Below are positions 16,226 to 24,140 of a stretch of 45,654 bases of DNA, in pieces. Origin of the DNA: Fibrobacter sp. UBA1765 (GTDB lineage: Bacteria > Fibrobacterota > Fibrobacteria > Fibrobacterales > Fibrobacteraceae); assembly GCA_002314675.1 (NCBI GenBank), contig DCGZ01000121.1, positions 1-45,654 on the forward strand, in the 5' to 3' direction. Within the stretch, counting starts at the first letter, position 1; each line of letters opens with the position of its first letter. The position numbers were made by a program, and so were the translations under genes. A model generated the notes under the pieces. The model searched no databases. It was not told where the DNA came from and saw only the letters and a program-made list of their open reading frames with translations.

Positions 16226-16743
16226 AACGCCAAATTATAATCAGCGATGCGAATGTTTTTATCGATTTGCTTCAAGTCGGATTACTTGAGGCTTTCTTTG
16301 CGTTGACTTTTTCTGATTGCGAAATTTGGACCACCGACTTTGTGTATCGCGAAGTGAAAAATGTCGGCAAGGTACATGTTCTTGAAAAATTCAAGAAGAA
16401 TGGAAAATTGAAAGTTGCCAGTTTCAATAGCACTGAATTAGGAGAAATTATTGGTCTTAAAAATAGCAGTGCTAATAATACCTCTATAGCGGATGCTTCT
16501 GTTTGGTATTATGCAAAGAAAACTGACGGTATTTTATTGACGGGTGATAAGAAACTTCGCAAGGAAGCTACCAAAGATGGAATTCGTGTTTTTGGTATTA
16601 TTTTTGTATGGGAGCGAATGTTGGAGTGTGGAATTGTTTCTTCAAAAGAGGCCGCCGATAATTTAGAAGCATTGATTGGAGAAAATCCGAGATTGCCAAA
16701 GCAAATTTGTGAGCAGAGAATTAGTGCGTGGAGATCTGCTTGA
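16219..16743 (+). CDS. PIN-domain toxin-like ribonuclease
   Basis: A 174-aa PIN-domain protein with the expected acidic residues: D10 in SDANVFIDLL, E45 in VYREVK, D92 in IADASVWYYA and D110 in LLTGDKKLR. These four would bind the metal ions for RNA cleavage. Its start overlaps the stop of the XRE-M78 gene (ATGGTAA), so the two form a toxin-antitoxin-like pair, an arrangement predicted repeatedly for COG2856 proteins. The RNA target is unknown. The last 23 nt overlap the 3' end of the convergent ASCH gene. Confidence 0.88.
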   Translation: MVKRQIIISDANVFIDLLQVGLLEAFFALTFSDCEIWTTDFVYREVKNVGKVHVLEKFKKNGKLKVASFNSTELGEIIGLKNSSANNTSIADASVWYYAKKTDGILLTGDKKLRKEATKDGIRVFGIIFVWERMLECGIVSSKEAADNLEALIGENPRLPKQICEQRISAWRSA

Positions 16744-17053
16744 ATTCTTGAATTTTTTTCACTTCGCCCAGCTGATATGCGTAAGCAAATTCCTTCTGCG
16801 AAAAATATGCTGAATACTTTTCGTGGGATATTCCAGAGAATTCCTTGGTCTTTTGCCAAAGCTTAGATGGAGTCTCCTTGAGTACCCCAAGCACCGCGAC
16901 GGAGGCCACAACCTTCATTTCGGGAAATGTGGAATAAATCAGAATTTGGTCCACATGGCGTTTTGCCACTTGGCGACGGAACTCAAACTTCTTGGTTCCT
17001 GCAAGAATCCTGTTGGAATACTCGGGCTTGATTGACAAAAGAATCGTACACAT
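16721..17053 (-). CDS. ASCH domain protein
   Basis: A 110-aa protein of the ASCH (PUA-like) RNA-binding superfamily. It opens with LLSIKPEYSNRILAGTKKFEFRR, where the conserved K/E-x-R region shapes the binding cleft, and continues QILIYSTFPEMKVVASV and FSGISHEKYSAYF. Some ASCH proteins bind or cleave RNA or act on modified nucleosides. It is convergent with and overlaps the PIN gene by 23 nt and follows a membrane-protein gene on the same strand (64-nt gap). Its place among toxin-antitoxin and restriction genes suggests a stress or defence role, which is only inferred. Confidence 0.85.
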   Translation of the reverse strand: MCTILLSIKPEYSNRILAGTKKFEFRRQVAKRHVDQILIYSTFPEMKVVASVAVLGVLKETPSKLWQKTKEFSGISHEKYSAYFSQKEFAYAYQLGEVKKIQEFKQISTH

Positions 17054-17117
17054 ATATCACTCTCTGCAAAATTTAACAACTGTTTTGGAATCCTGCAGAA
17101 TCTTGTCGAAATGGATT

Positions 17118-17756
17118 TTACAACTCCGCGGTAATGATATGCTTCTTGAAATAGACGTCAAAATTTTCGAAGGAAAGGTCCTTTTTTTTGAAGGCCTCTA
17201 TCTCCTTTTCCCATCGTGCGGATTGCTCCGTGGTATTTAGCTCGTTGAAATAGTCTGCAACCTCTTTGTTGTTTAGAATATTGGTGAGCGGCAGGGGCTG
17301 AAAACCTGGAAATTTTTCGCAGACTTTCTGGAGGTTCTCCGCATATTTAGATTGACTCACGGCAACCAAGTCGATGTATTCATTTACCAGGCGGCTGTAT
17401 TTGTGAGCTATGTTTTCTAGAACCTGGAGTAACTTTTCATCGTCAAATAATAGGCGAGCTTCATCTAGCGATCTGTAAAGTTTGTCCGCGTGGTCCAGCA
17501 TGATGACGGGGATATTTTCTGGCTGTCCCATTTTCATTTTTTGCAGCACGGCATTGATGTTCAACTTGTTTAGACACGACGCAAAGACATTGTATATCTC
17601 CAGCAATTTTTCTTGACGCACCAGCATACAGTCTCTGTTGTGCATCCGCTTTTGTAGTTTGTTTTGCGATATACCGAGAAAGAGCGTGACGGCCAAAGTC
17701 GCGATAGATGCGAGAACTGTTGCGATTGGCGCAAGAATAGTTGGGTTAAAAGACAT
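17118..17756 (-). CDS. Hypothetical protein with one N-terminal membrane helix
   Basis: A 212-aa protein with a single hydrophobic helix at about residues 8-30 (IATVLASIATLAVTLFLGIS), then a basic segment and a long alpha-helical, presumably cytoplasmic, domain. There is a perfect SD AAGGAGG before the ATG. No family is recognised; similar single-helix plus helical-domain proteins of unknown function occur in phage-defence islands. It is divergent from the methyltransferase operon and in line with the ASCH gene. Confidence 0.75.
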   Translation of the reverse strand: MSFNPTILAPIATVLASIATLAVTLFLGISQNKLQKRMHNRDCMLVRQEKLLEIYNVFASCLNKLNINAVLQKMKMGQPENIPVIMLDHADKLYRSLDEARLLFDDEKLLQVLENIAHKYSRLVNEYIDLVAVSQSKYAENLQKVCEKFPGFQPLPLTNILNNKEVADYFNELNTTEQSARWEKEIEAFKKKDLSFENFDVYFKKHIITAEL

Positions 17757-18074
17757 ATTTCCTCCTTGAAGAATTTATACAACTTAATATGGAAAAATCT
17801 TTGAAAAGCGGCAAGGTACTTTTCGGGGACAATTCGGACAACTCGGAAAATACGGACAGATTGGAATGAAAAATTGAGGAAAATGAATGTCCTGCCTCAG
17901 ATTTGTCGCTTTGAAAGCAGAAAAAATGAGACGGCTTTGGATTTTTTTTTTCACAAAGTACATTGATTGTCAAATAATGGCATAGGAATGAATGAATTTT
18001 TATAGAGTTCGTTAGGTGTGTTTTTTAAAAGTATCGTTGACCAAGGCGTATCAAAAAGCTAATTTGGTGTTAGT
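17757..18074. other. Divergent intergenic region upstream of the restriction operon
   Basis: 318 nt, AT-rich. The left part holds imperfect direct repeats of a TCGGACAA/TACGGACA motif (17829-17855). A weak plus-strand promoter may be TTGACC (18037-18042) with CTAATT about 17 nt later. No C-protein box or SD-backed small gene was found. Some positions read through on the minus strand as an unsupported 75-codon frame. Confidence 0.5.
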
Positions 18075-19115
18075 ATGGCAGAGTATCGCGCAATTGATTT
18101 CTTTTGTGGTGGCGGAGGCATGACTTACGGTCTCCGTCAAGCAGGCATTGACGTTGTTGCCGGTGTTGATTTTGATGCCGATGCGAAGGCTACCTATGAG
18201 ACGAACAATCCTGGTGCAAAATTTATCAACCAGGATATCAGTAAACTAGATGTCTCCTATTTTGAAAAAGAGATGGGCGTAGAAAGAAACGATGACCATT
18301 TGATCATGGTAGGATGCAGCCCCTGTCAATACTACAGTTTAATTCGTTCTTCCAAGGAAAAGTCTAAAAAATCTAAAGGGCTTTTGCTAAAGTTCTGGAA
18401 GTTTGTTGATTACTACAATCCGGGGTATGTTCTCGTAGAGAATGTTCCTGGAATTCTGGATAATAAGAAAACGGTTCTTCCTGAGTTTCTTCGTAAGTTA
18501 AAGGAAAAAGGATATTCCCACATTGTTAAAGATGTGGTGAATATGAAAGATTACGGGGTTCCTCAGAACCGCCGAAGATTTTCTTTGATTGCAACCAGGG
18601 TAGATCGTGAAATTACCTTGCCTCAACAAAGTGATGAAGAACTTTGCGTTAGAGATGTTCTTGGCATAAAGAATGGTTTCAAATCAATTTCCGCAGGACA
18701 TGTAGACAAGTCTGATTTGTTCCATACGGCAATGGGTTTAAGTGACATTAATCTCGCAAGGCTGAAAAAGACCAAAAAAAATGGCGGAACTCGTCTTTGC
18801 TGGAAAGACGATCCTGAATTACAGCTAAATTGTTACAAGGGCAAGGACACTTCCTTCTTGGATGTGTATGGACGTATGTATTGGGATAAGCCATCACCGA
18901 CCATCACCACCAAGTTTTATAGCATTTCAAATGGGCGTTTTGCACATCCGCAGCAGAATCGAGGGCTCTCCATTCGTGAGGGCGCCACGCTGCAGTCATT
19001 TCCTAGATCATATAAGTTTTGTACATCAAGTATTGTTGTCGCGGCACGCCTGATTGGCAACGCTGTTCCTCCTGCTTATGCACAAAAGATTGGGGAGATG
19101 ATTTGTGAACAATAA
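18075..19115 (+). CDS. DNA cytosine-5 methyltransferase (first of three)
   Basis: A 346-aa C5-MTase with motif I DFFCGGGG (8-15), motif IV GCSPCQ with catalytic Cys84, motif VI VENVPG (121-126), motif VIII QNRRR, a target-recognition region about 195-275, motif IX REGATLQSFP and motif X LIGNAVPP. It transfers a methyl group from S-adenosylmethionine to C5 of cytosine in a DNA site not predictable here. Motif IV reads SPCQ rather than the common PPCQ. It starts the eight-gene operon and overlaps the next gene by 11 nt, so it probably protects against the OLD-like/Mrr pair downstream. Confidence 0.95.
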   Translation: MAEYRAIDFFCGGGGMTYGLRQAGIDVVAGVDFDADAKATYETNNPGAKFINQDISKLDVSYFEKEMGVERNDDHLIMVGCSPCQYYSLIRSSKEKSKKSKGLLLKFWKFVDYYNPGYVLVENVPGILDNKKTVLPEFLRKLKEKGYSHIVKDVVNMKDYGVPQNRRRFSLIATRVDREITLPQQSDEELCVRDVLGIKNGFKSISAGHVDKSDLFHTAMGLSDINLARLKKTKKNGGTRLCWKDDPELQLNCYKGKDTSFLDVYGRMYWDKPSPTITTKFYSISNGRFAHPQQNRGLSIREGATLQSFPRSYKFCTSSIVVAARLIGNAVPPAYAQKIGEMICEQ

Positions 19116-20895
19116 ACTAATTCAAGAGATCCAAAGAAAGTTTGATGGAAAAACGAAGTATCAGACTTTTAAGGATTACATTACCGACATCCATTTTCCT
19201 TATTACAAGGGTCTGGTAAAAGACGCTAAGATTGAGTTTAAGTTTCCGCTGACTGTTTTAGTTGGTGAAAATGGTTGTGGAAAAAGTTCAGTATTGCAGG
19301 CGATGGAAAATGTTGCTGCTGGCAAGTCGCTTTCACAACGCTGGTTTTCAACAAGTGTGGATCCGATTCCAGATGGAGAGCGCCCCTGCTTTTGGTATTC
19401 GTATTACAGTGAGTCTGCTAAAAAAATTGTTCAGATTCTAAATACGCGTATTAAAAAGATTGAAAAAGACGGACGCGAAAATCCTGATTACTGGGAACCT
19501 TCTCGCCCGGTTGCAAAATATGGAATGGAACTCTTTACCGAAGAAATGAAAAATGCTCCTGGGGCCTCAGGAACACGTTGGATCGGTACAAAGCGAAAGG
19601 TTGAGTACATTGACTTTCGTGAAGAGATTTCTGCATTTGATAAGTATTTCTATTTTGAAAATGAACCTCGCAAAAGAACAAAACAGGAATACGTGCGTCA
19701 ATACTCAAAGTATTTGAAGCAAGCTATAGATGGAATCTTTCCTAAAGATCGAAAGATTAACGACAAATTGAGATTGCGTTCTGTGGATACTTTGCAAAAG
19801 AAAGAGGTGGAAATTCTTTCTTTTATTCTTGACAAACAGTATCTTTCGGTAAAGATCATTGAACATCAGTTTTACAATAAATGGGGAACTAGTGTTTATT
19901 TTACCCAAAGGAACAATGATGAATCGTTTTCGGGAAGCTATTCAGAGGCTTTTGCTGGAAGTGGAGAATCCGCTGTAGCAAAACTTGTTCATAAGATTTT
20001 TGGGGCGAAAGAAGGAACTTTGTTGCTTCTTGATGAACCTGAGACGTCCTTGCATCCCGGCGCTCAGAAGAGGTTGTTGTCTTTTATTCTTGAAAATGTT
20101 CGAGATAAGGGGCTGCAAGTTGTAATAAGTTCCCATAGCCCTGCAATTGTTGAAGAATTGCCACCCGAGGCAATTGTGGTGATGAACCAAAGCGCACAAA
20201 ATAAGTTCACCCCTATTCAAAATGTGGAGGCAAATGTTGCTTTCCAGTATATTGGGCATACAAATATTGAAAAAACGAAAATTTTGGTTGAAGATTATTG
20301 TGCCGAATTGTTGGTTAAGCGTGCTTTAGGCTTTATTGACGAAAAGGCCGCTTTAACAGTAGATGTTATAAATCATGCTGGTGGTGCAAAGGATCTCTTT
20401 AAAGAAGCGGTTGTTCTTTCTAGAGTAAATGCAACGAAAACCTATTTGTTCTTGGATGGTGATCAGCGAAAAGACATTCCCTTGGGCAATAGTGTTGCTG
20501 ATACAGATTTGGATCGAATCCTATTGGACATAACTGGTGTAGAAACAAAAAATTTGGGTTTTGTTGCTGATTCAGGAAAAGAAAAAGAGCAGCATCCTGC
20601 AGAAAAAAGGAAGTATCTGGATTTTTTGAATCGGCATTGTAAATTCTTGCCAATGGATACTCCTGAGGAAATTCTGTGGAAATGTTCTGGTAAGTCTCCA
20701 AAAGATGAAGTAGAAGAGTCCAATGGTAATTGTTACAAAGAGTGCATTGCCAAATGGGTAAAAGATGATGTTGCTGGCGATATCTCTGCTGCTGATGTTG
20801 CCTATGGTCAAAGGAAGCTTTGCAATGCAATTTCTGAATCTGATTCTACTATGAAAGAAATTATTGAACTTGTTAAGACTATGGTTGGCGAATAA
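19105..20895 (+). CDS. OLD-like AAA ATPase with TOPRIM nuclease domain
   Basis: A 596-aa ABC-type/AAA ATPase with Walker A GENGCGKSS (54-62), an ABC signature-like GSGESAVAKL, Walker B LLLLDEPETSLHPG (about 306-319) and an H-loop VISSHSPAIVEE. The C-terminal part matches a TOPRIM fold: KILVEDYCAELL (about 391, catalytic Glu) and FLDGDQR (DGD at about 451-453). This is the OLD-family arrangement of an ATPase plus metal-dependent nuclease. It overlaps the MTase by 11 nt and abuts the Mrr gene (TAAATG), so the three genes are probably made together. A DNA-degrading effector role in restriction is inferred. Confidence 0.88.
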   Translation: MNNKLIQEIQRKFDGKTKYQTFKDYITDIHFPYYKGLVKDAKIEFKFPLTVLVGENGCGKSSVLQAMENVAAGKSLSQRWFSTSVDPIPDGERPCFWYSYYSESAKKIVQILNTRIKKIEKDGRENPDYWEPSRPVAKYGMELFTEEMKNAPGASGTRWIGTKRKVEYIDFREEISAFDKYFYFENEPRKRTKQEYVRQYSKYLKQAIDGIFPKDRKINDKLRLRSVDTLQKKEVEILSFILDKQYLSVKIIEHQFYNKWGTSVYFTQRNNDESFSGSYSEAFAGSGESAVAKLVHKIFGAKEGTLLLLDEPETSLHPGAQKRLLSFILENVRDKGLQVVISSHSPAIVEELPPEAIVVMNQSAQNKFTPIQNVEANVAFQYIGHTNIEKTKILVEDYCAELLVKRALGFIDEKAALTVDVINHAGGAKDLFKEAVVLSRVNATKTYLFLDGDQRKDIPLGNSVADTDLDRILLDITGVETKNLGFVADSGKEKEQHPAEKRKYLDFLNRHCKFLPMDTPEEILWKCSGKSPKDEVEESNGNCYKECIAKWVKDDVAGDISAADVAYGQRKLCNAISESDSTMKEIIELVKTMVGE

Positions 20896-21807
20896 ATGGC
20901 AGTACCGAAATTTGAAGAGTTTCTTTACCCCTTCTTGTCTTTCATTAAGGACAAGGATCTTTCTACCAAGGAAATGAAAAAGGCCTTGGTGGATCACTTC
21001 AAGTTGACGGAAGAAGACTGTGCCCTCATGACAAAAAATGGTACGAGTACGCAGGTTAGCGACCGCATTAACTGGGTTCGTCAGTATCTGCGCCGTGCTC
21101 TTTTTGTGGATCTTCCCCACAAGGGTGTCTATCGCATTACTGAACGCGGTAAAGAATATTTGAAAACCCATACGTCATTGGTCAAAAAAGATTTGATGGC
21201 TTATCCAGAATTTTCAAACTATGCCAATGGGACGACTGCAGACACAACTACAGCTCCGGCTTCTGTAATCGAGGAAACCCAGGTTCTTACACCAACGGAG
21301 CAATTGGAACAGGCTTTTGACAACATTAATCGGGACTTGGCAGAAGATCTTTTACAAAAGGTGATGGAACAAACTCCTCGATTCTTTGAGTTTCTTGTTG
21401 TTGACTTGCTCAAGAAAATGGGTTATGGCGGATCATTTGATGATTCTGCGAAGGTTACACCTTATGTTCATGATGATGGCATAGACGGCATTATTTACGA
21501 AGATAAACTTGGTTTGGATAAGATTTATATCCAAGCGAAAAAATATAGTGCCGATAACATTGTTGGTAAGCCCCAAATTCAGCAATTTGCTGGAGCGCTT
21601 GACGAACAGAAAGCTTCCAAGGGTGTTTTTATCACGACTAGCAATTATAGCAAGGACGCTCGTGAATATGTGGACAAGCTCAGTAAGAAGATTGTCCTTA
21701 TCAATGGTCGTGAACTGTCACGTTACATGATTGACTGTAATGTTGGTGTGAGTGTGAAGAAAGTGTACGAAGTCAAGAGGATTGACTCCGATTATTTTGA
21801 AGAGTAG
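20896..21807 (+). CDS. mrr: Mrr family restriction endonuclease
   Basis: A 303-aa protein with an Mrr-type N-terminal winged helix (about 1-95: VSDRINWVRQYLRRA, YRITERGKEYL), a linker with many Ala/Thr, and a PD-(D/E)XK catalytic domain (about 150-290): FLVVDLLKKMGYGG, DDGIDGII (193-200), IYIQAKKYS (QAK at about 213-215) and GVFITTSNYS. Family members cut methylated or otherwise marked DNA. In this operon it could act instead as the nuclease paired with the first methyltransferase and the OLD-like ATPase. The ATG directly follows the TAA of the upstream gene, implying translational coupling. Confidence 0.93.
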   Translation: MAVPKFEEFLYPFLSFIKDKDLSTKEMKKALVDHFKLTEEDCALMTKNGTSTQVSDRINWVRQYLRRALFVDLPHKGVYRITERGKEYLKTHTSLVKKDLMAYPEFSNYANGTTADTTTAPASVIEETQVLTPTEQLEQAFDNINRDLAEDLLQKVMEQTPRFFEFLVVDLLKKMGYGGSFDDSAKVTPYVHDDGIDGIIYEDKLGLDKIYIQAKKYSADNIVGKPQIQQFAGALDEQKASKGVFITTSNYSKDAREYVDKLSKKIVLINGRELSRYMIDCNVGVSVKKVYEVKRIDSDYFEE

Positions 21808-21821
21808 TTGAGATTGTGTTT

Positions 21822-22910
21822 ATGAATAAAAAAATGTTGAAAAAAAATAAGTTGACCTGTATTGATTTGTTTTGTGGCTGTGGTGGTTTAAGTAAAGGCT
21901 TTGAACTTGCCGGTTATGATGTTTTGTTAGGTGTAGACAACAATGCTTCCGCTCTAGAAACCTTTGTGAAAAATCATAAGGGCAGTAAAGCTTTTAATGG
22001 CGATTTATCAGCAACGGGAACCTTTGAAAAAATTGAAGAGTTGATAGATCATCAGCAAGTTGATGTAATTGTTGGTGGACCTCCCTGCCAAGGATTCAGC
22101 TTGACAGGAAGACGTCAGTTTGATGATGACAGAAATAAGCTGTATTTGGCTATGATCGAAACTGTAAAACGTTTTAAACCTAGAGCATTTTTGATAGAGA
22201 ATGTTCCAGGTATGGCTACTCTTTATAAAGGCGAAGTTAAGGACGAAATCCTAAAACGTTTCCGTAAAATGGGCTATAAAGTCTCATGTCAGATTCTTTG
22301 TGCTGCAGACTATGGAGTCCCCCAGATACGAAAAAGATTGGTATTTGTCGGTTTGAGAGATGGTGATGCTGAGTTTAAATTTCCTTTGCCTACCCATACG
22401 GAAAAAAATTACGTGACTTGCGAGCAGGCTATTAGCGATTTGCCTAGTTTGGAAAAAGAGTTAGGTGAAGAAGTTTCTTCTTATGAAAATAAAACATTGA
22501 CCGATTACCAACAATTGATGCGTGGAAAATGCAAGGTCTTGCATAATCATGTGGCAGTTGCTCACAAAGATTTCGTAAAGGAAGTTATTGCTCAAGTTCC
22601 TGATGGGGGAAATTATAAGGACCTTCCTGAAGGTGTTGGATCTAGTAGAAATTTCCATATGGCATGGACTCGCTATCGTAGTGACAAGCCTTCGAGGACT
22701 ATTGATACTGGTCATAGAAATAATTTTCATTATAAGTGGAATAGGTGCCCGACTGTTCGAGAAAGTGCTCGTTTACAATCTTTTCCAGATGATTTCGTTT
22801 TTTATGGAAACAAGACGCAGCAGAATAGGCAGGTTGGTAACGCGGTTCCTGTTTTAATGGCAAAAGCTGTTGGTGCTGAAATCAAGAAGTATTTAGATGG
22901 CGAAAAATAA
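21822..22910 (+). CDS. DNA cytosine-5 methyltransferase (second of three)
   Basis: About 362 aa. It shows motif I CIDLFCGCGGLS, motif IV GGPPCQGFS (catalytic Cys about 89), motif VI IENVPG, motif VIII QIRKR, a variable region (about 195-285) for target recognition, then motif IX VRESARLQSFP and motif X QVGNAVPV. It is classical M.HhaI-like in length. The ATG at 21822 is chosen over the in-frame GTG 6 nt upstream. It overlaps the third methyltransferase by 14 nt and precedes the McrB/LlaJI pair. In LlaJI two C5-MTases methylate opposite strands of an asymmetric site; this gene and its neighbour are the likely counterparts. Confidence 0.95.
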   Translation: MNKKMLKKNKLTCIDLFCGCGGLSKGFELAGYDVLLGVDNNASALETFVKNHKGSKAFNGDLSATGTFEKIEELIDHQQVDVIVGGPPCQGFSLTGRRQFDDDRNKLYLAMIETVKRFKPRAFLIENVPGMATLYKGEVKDEILKRFRKMGYKVSCQILCAADYGVPQIRKRLVFVGLRDGDAEFKFPLPTHTEKNYVTCEQAISDLPSLEKELGEEVSSYENKTLTDYQQLMRGKCKVLHNHVAVAHKDFVKEVIAQVPDGGNYKDLPEGVGSSRNFHMAWTRYRSDKPSRTIDTGHRNNFHYKWNRCPTVRESARLQSFPDDFVFYGNKTQQNRQVGNAVPVLMAKAVGAEIKKYLDGEK

Positions 22911-24129
22911 AATTCACACGTTAGAATTGTTTGCTGGTTGTGGTGGTCTGATGGATGGCTTTCAACAAGAAGGCCATTTCGATACCTTGGCCTGTGTTGA
23001 ATGGGAAAAATATCCTGCACAAACATTGGCAGAACGTTTGAAGAAAAAGTGGAAGCATAAAAAGGCTGATTCAGAAGTTGTTCGCTTTGATATACAACGA
23101 ACGCAGGAACTGTTAGATGGATTTGACGATCCTGAATATGGGGTTAGCCTTGGATTAAAAAAAATCGTTGGTGACAAATCTGTTGATGTTATCATCGGGG
23201 GGCCTCCTTGCCAGGCATATTCTTTGGCCGGTCGTATTCGAGATGCTAAAGGAATGAAAGATGATTATCGAAATTACTTGTTTGAAAGTTACATCCGTAT
23301 AGTCAATTATTTCAAACCAAAGTTTTTTGTGTTTGAAAATGTTGTGGGTATGTTAAGTGCCGCTCCTGATGGAACACTTATTGTAGATAAAATTCGTACG
23401 GCATTTAAGGATGCTGGATATAGGGTTGTTGAGGATTTTAAGAATGCTCTTTTTGATGTTGCTGACTTCGGAATTCCTCAACACAGAAAGCGTGTTATCA
23501 TATTAGGAGTAAGAGAAGATTGTTTTGCGAAAGATGATGAATGTGCTAAAATATTGGATGAATTCTATAAATTAGAGATGCCATCTCTTAAAACGAAAAT
23601 AAAAACCGTTCAAGATGCAATCGGTGATTTGCCTAAGATATATCCTTCTGAAGAAATTGTGTATTTGGAAGGGAAAAAATATTCTCACACTCCGATAACA
23701 TCTTCCGTTCTTAATCATGAACCGCGATTCCATAGTAATAGGGATATTGGAATATTTAATCTGTTGGCTGATGATATAAAATCAGGACGTAATGAATATG
23801 TCAGTATTGACGCGTTAAAAGCTCTTTACACCAAAATGACAGGAAAAAAGAGTAATATACATAAGTATTATGTACTTCGAAATAATGAACCAAGCAATAC
23901 GATTCCCGCTCATCTTTATAAAGATGGAATGAGACATATTCACCCGGATCCAGAACAGGCTAGAACGATTACTGTAAGAGAAGCTGCGAGATTACAGACT
24001 TTTGCAGATGATTTTGAATTCCTTGGGCCGTCAATGGCGCAATATAAGATGATTGGCAACGCTGTTCCTTCTGAATTTGCAAGGTTAGTCGCTAAAGCTT
24101 TGTTTAATGTTTATAAAAAATATTGCTAA
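22897..24129 (+). CDS. DNA cytosine-5 methyltransferase (third of three)
   Basis: A 410-aa C5-MTase with motif I LELFAGCGGL, motif IV GGPPCQAYS (catalytic Cys about 105), motif VI-like FENVVGM, motif VIII QHRKR, an expanded N-terminal region between motifs I and IV, and motifs IX/X VREAARLQTF and MIGNAVP. It overlaps the second MTase by 14 nt. The two are different enough that they probably recognise different strands or sequences. The 11-nt gap to the McrB gene contains an AAAGGATG SD. Confidence 0.95.
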   Translation: MAKNKIHTLELFAGCGGLMDGFQQEGHFDTLACVEWEKYPAQTLAERLKKKWKHKKADSEVVRFDIQRTQELLDGFDDPEYGVSLGLKKIVGDKSVDVIIGGPPCQAYSLAGRIRDAKGMKDDYRNYLFESYIRIVNYFKPKFFVFENVVGMLSAAPDGTLIVDKIRTAFKDAGYRVVEDFKNALFDVADFGIPQHRKRVIILGVREDCFAKDDECAKILDEFYKLEMPSLKTKIKTVQDAIGDLPKIYPSEEIVYLEGKKYSHTPITSSVLNHEPRFHSNRDIGIFNLLADDIKSGRNEYVSIDALKALYTKMTGKKSNIHKYYVLRNNEPSNTIPAHLYKDGMRHIHPDPEQARTITVREAARLQTFADDFEFLGPSMAQYKMIGNAVPSEFARLVAKALFNVYKKYC

Positions 24130-24140
24130 AAGGATGATGT

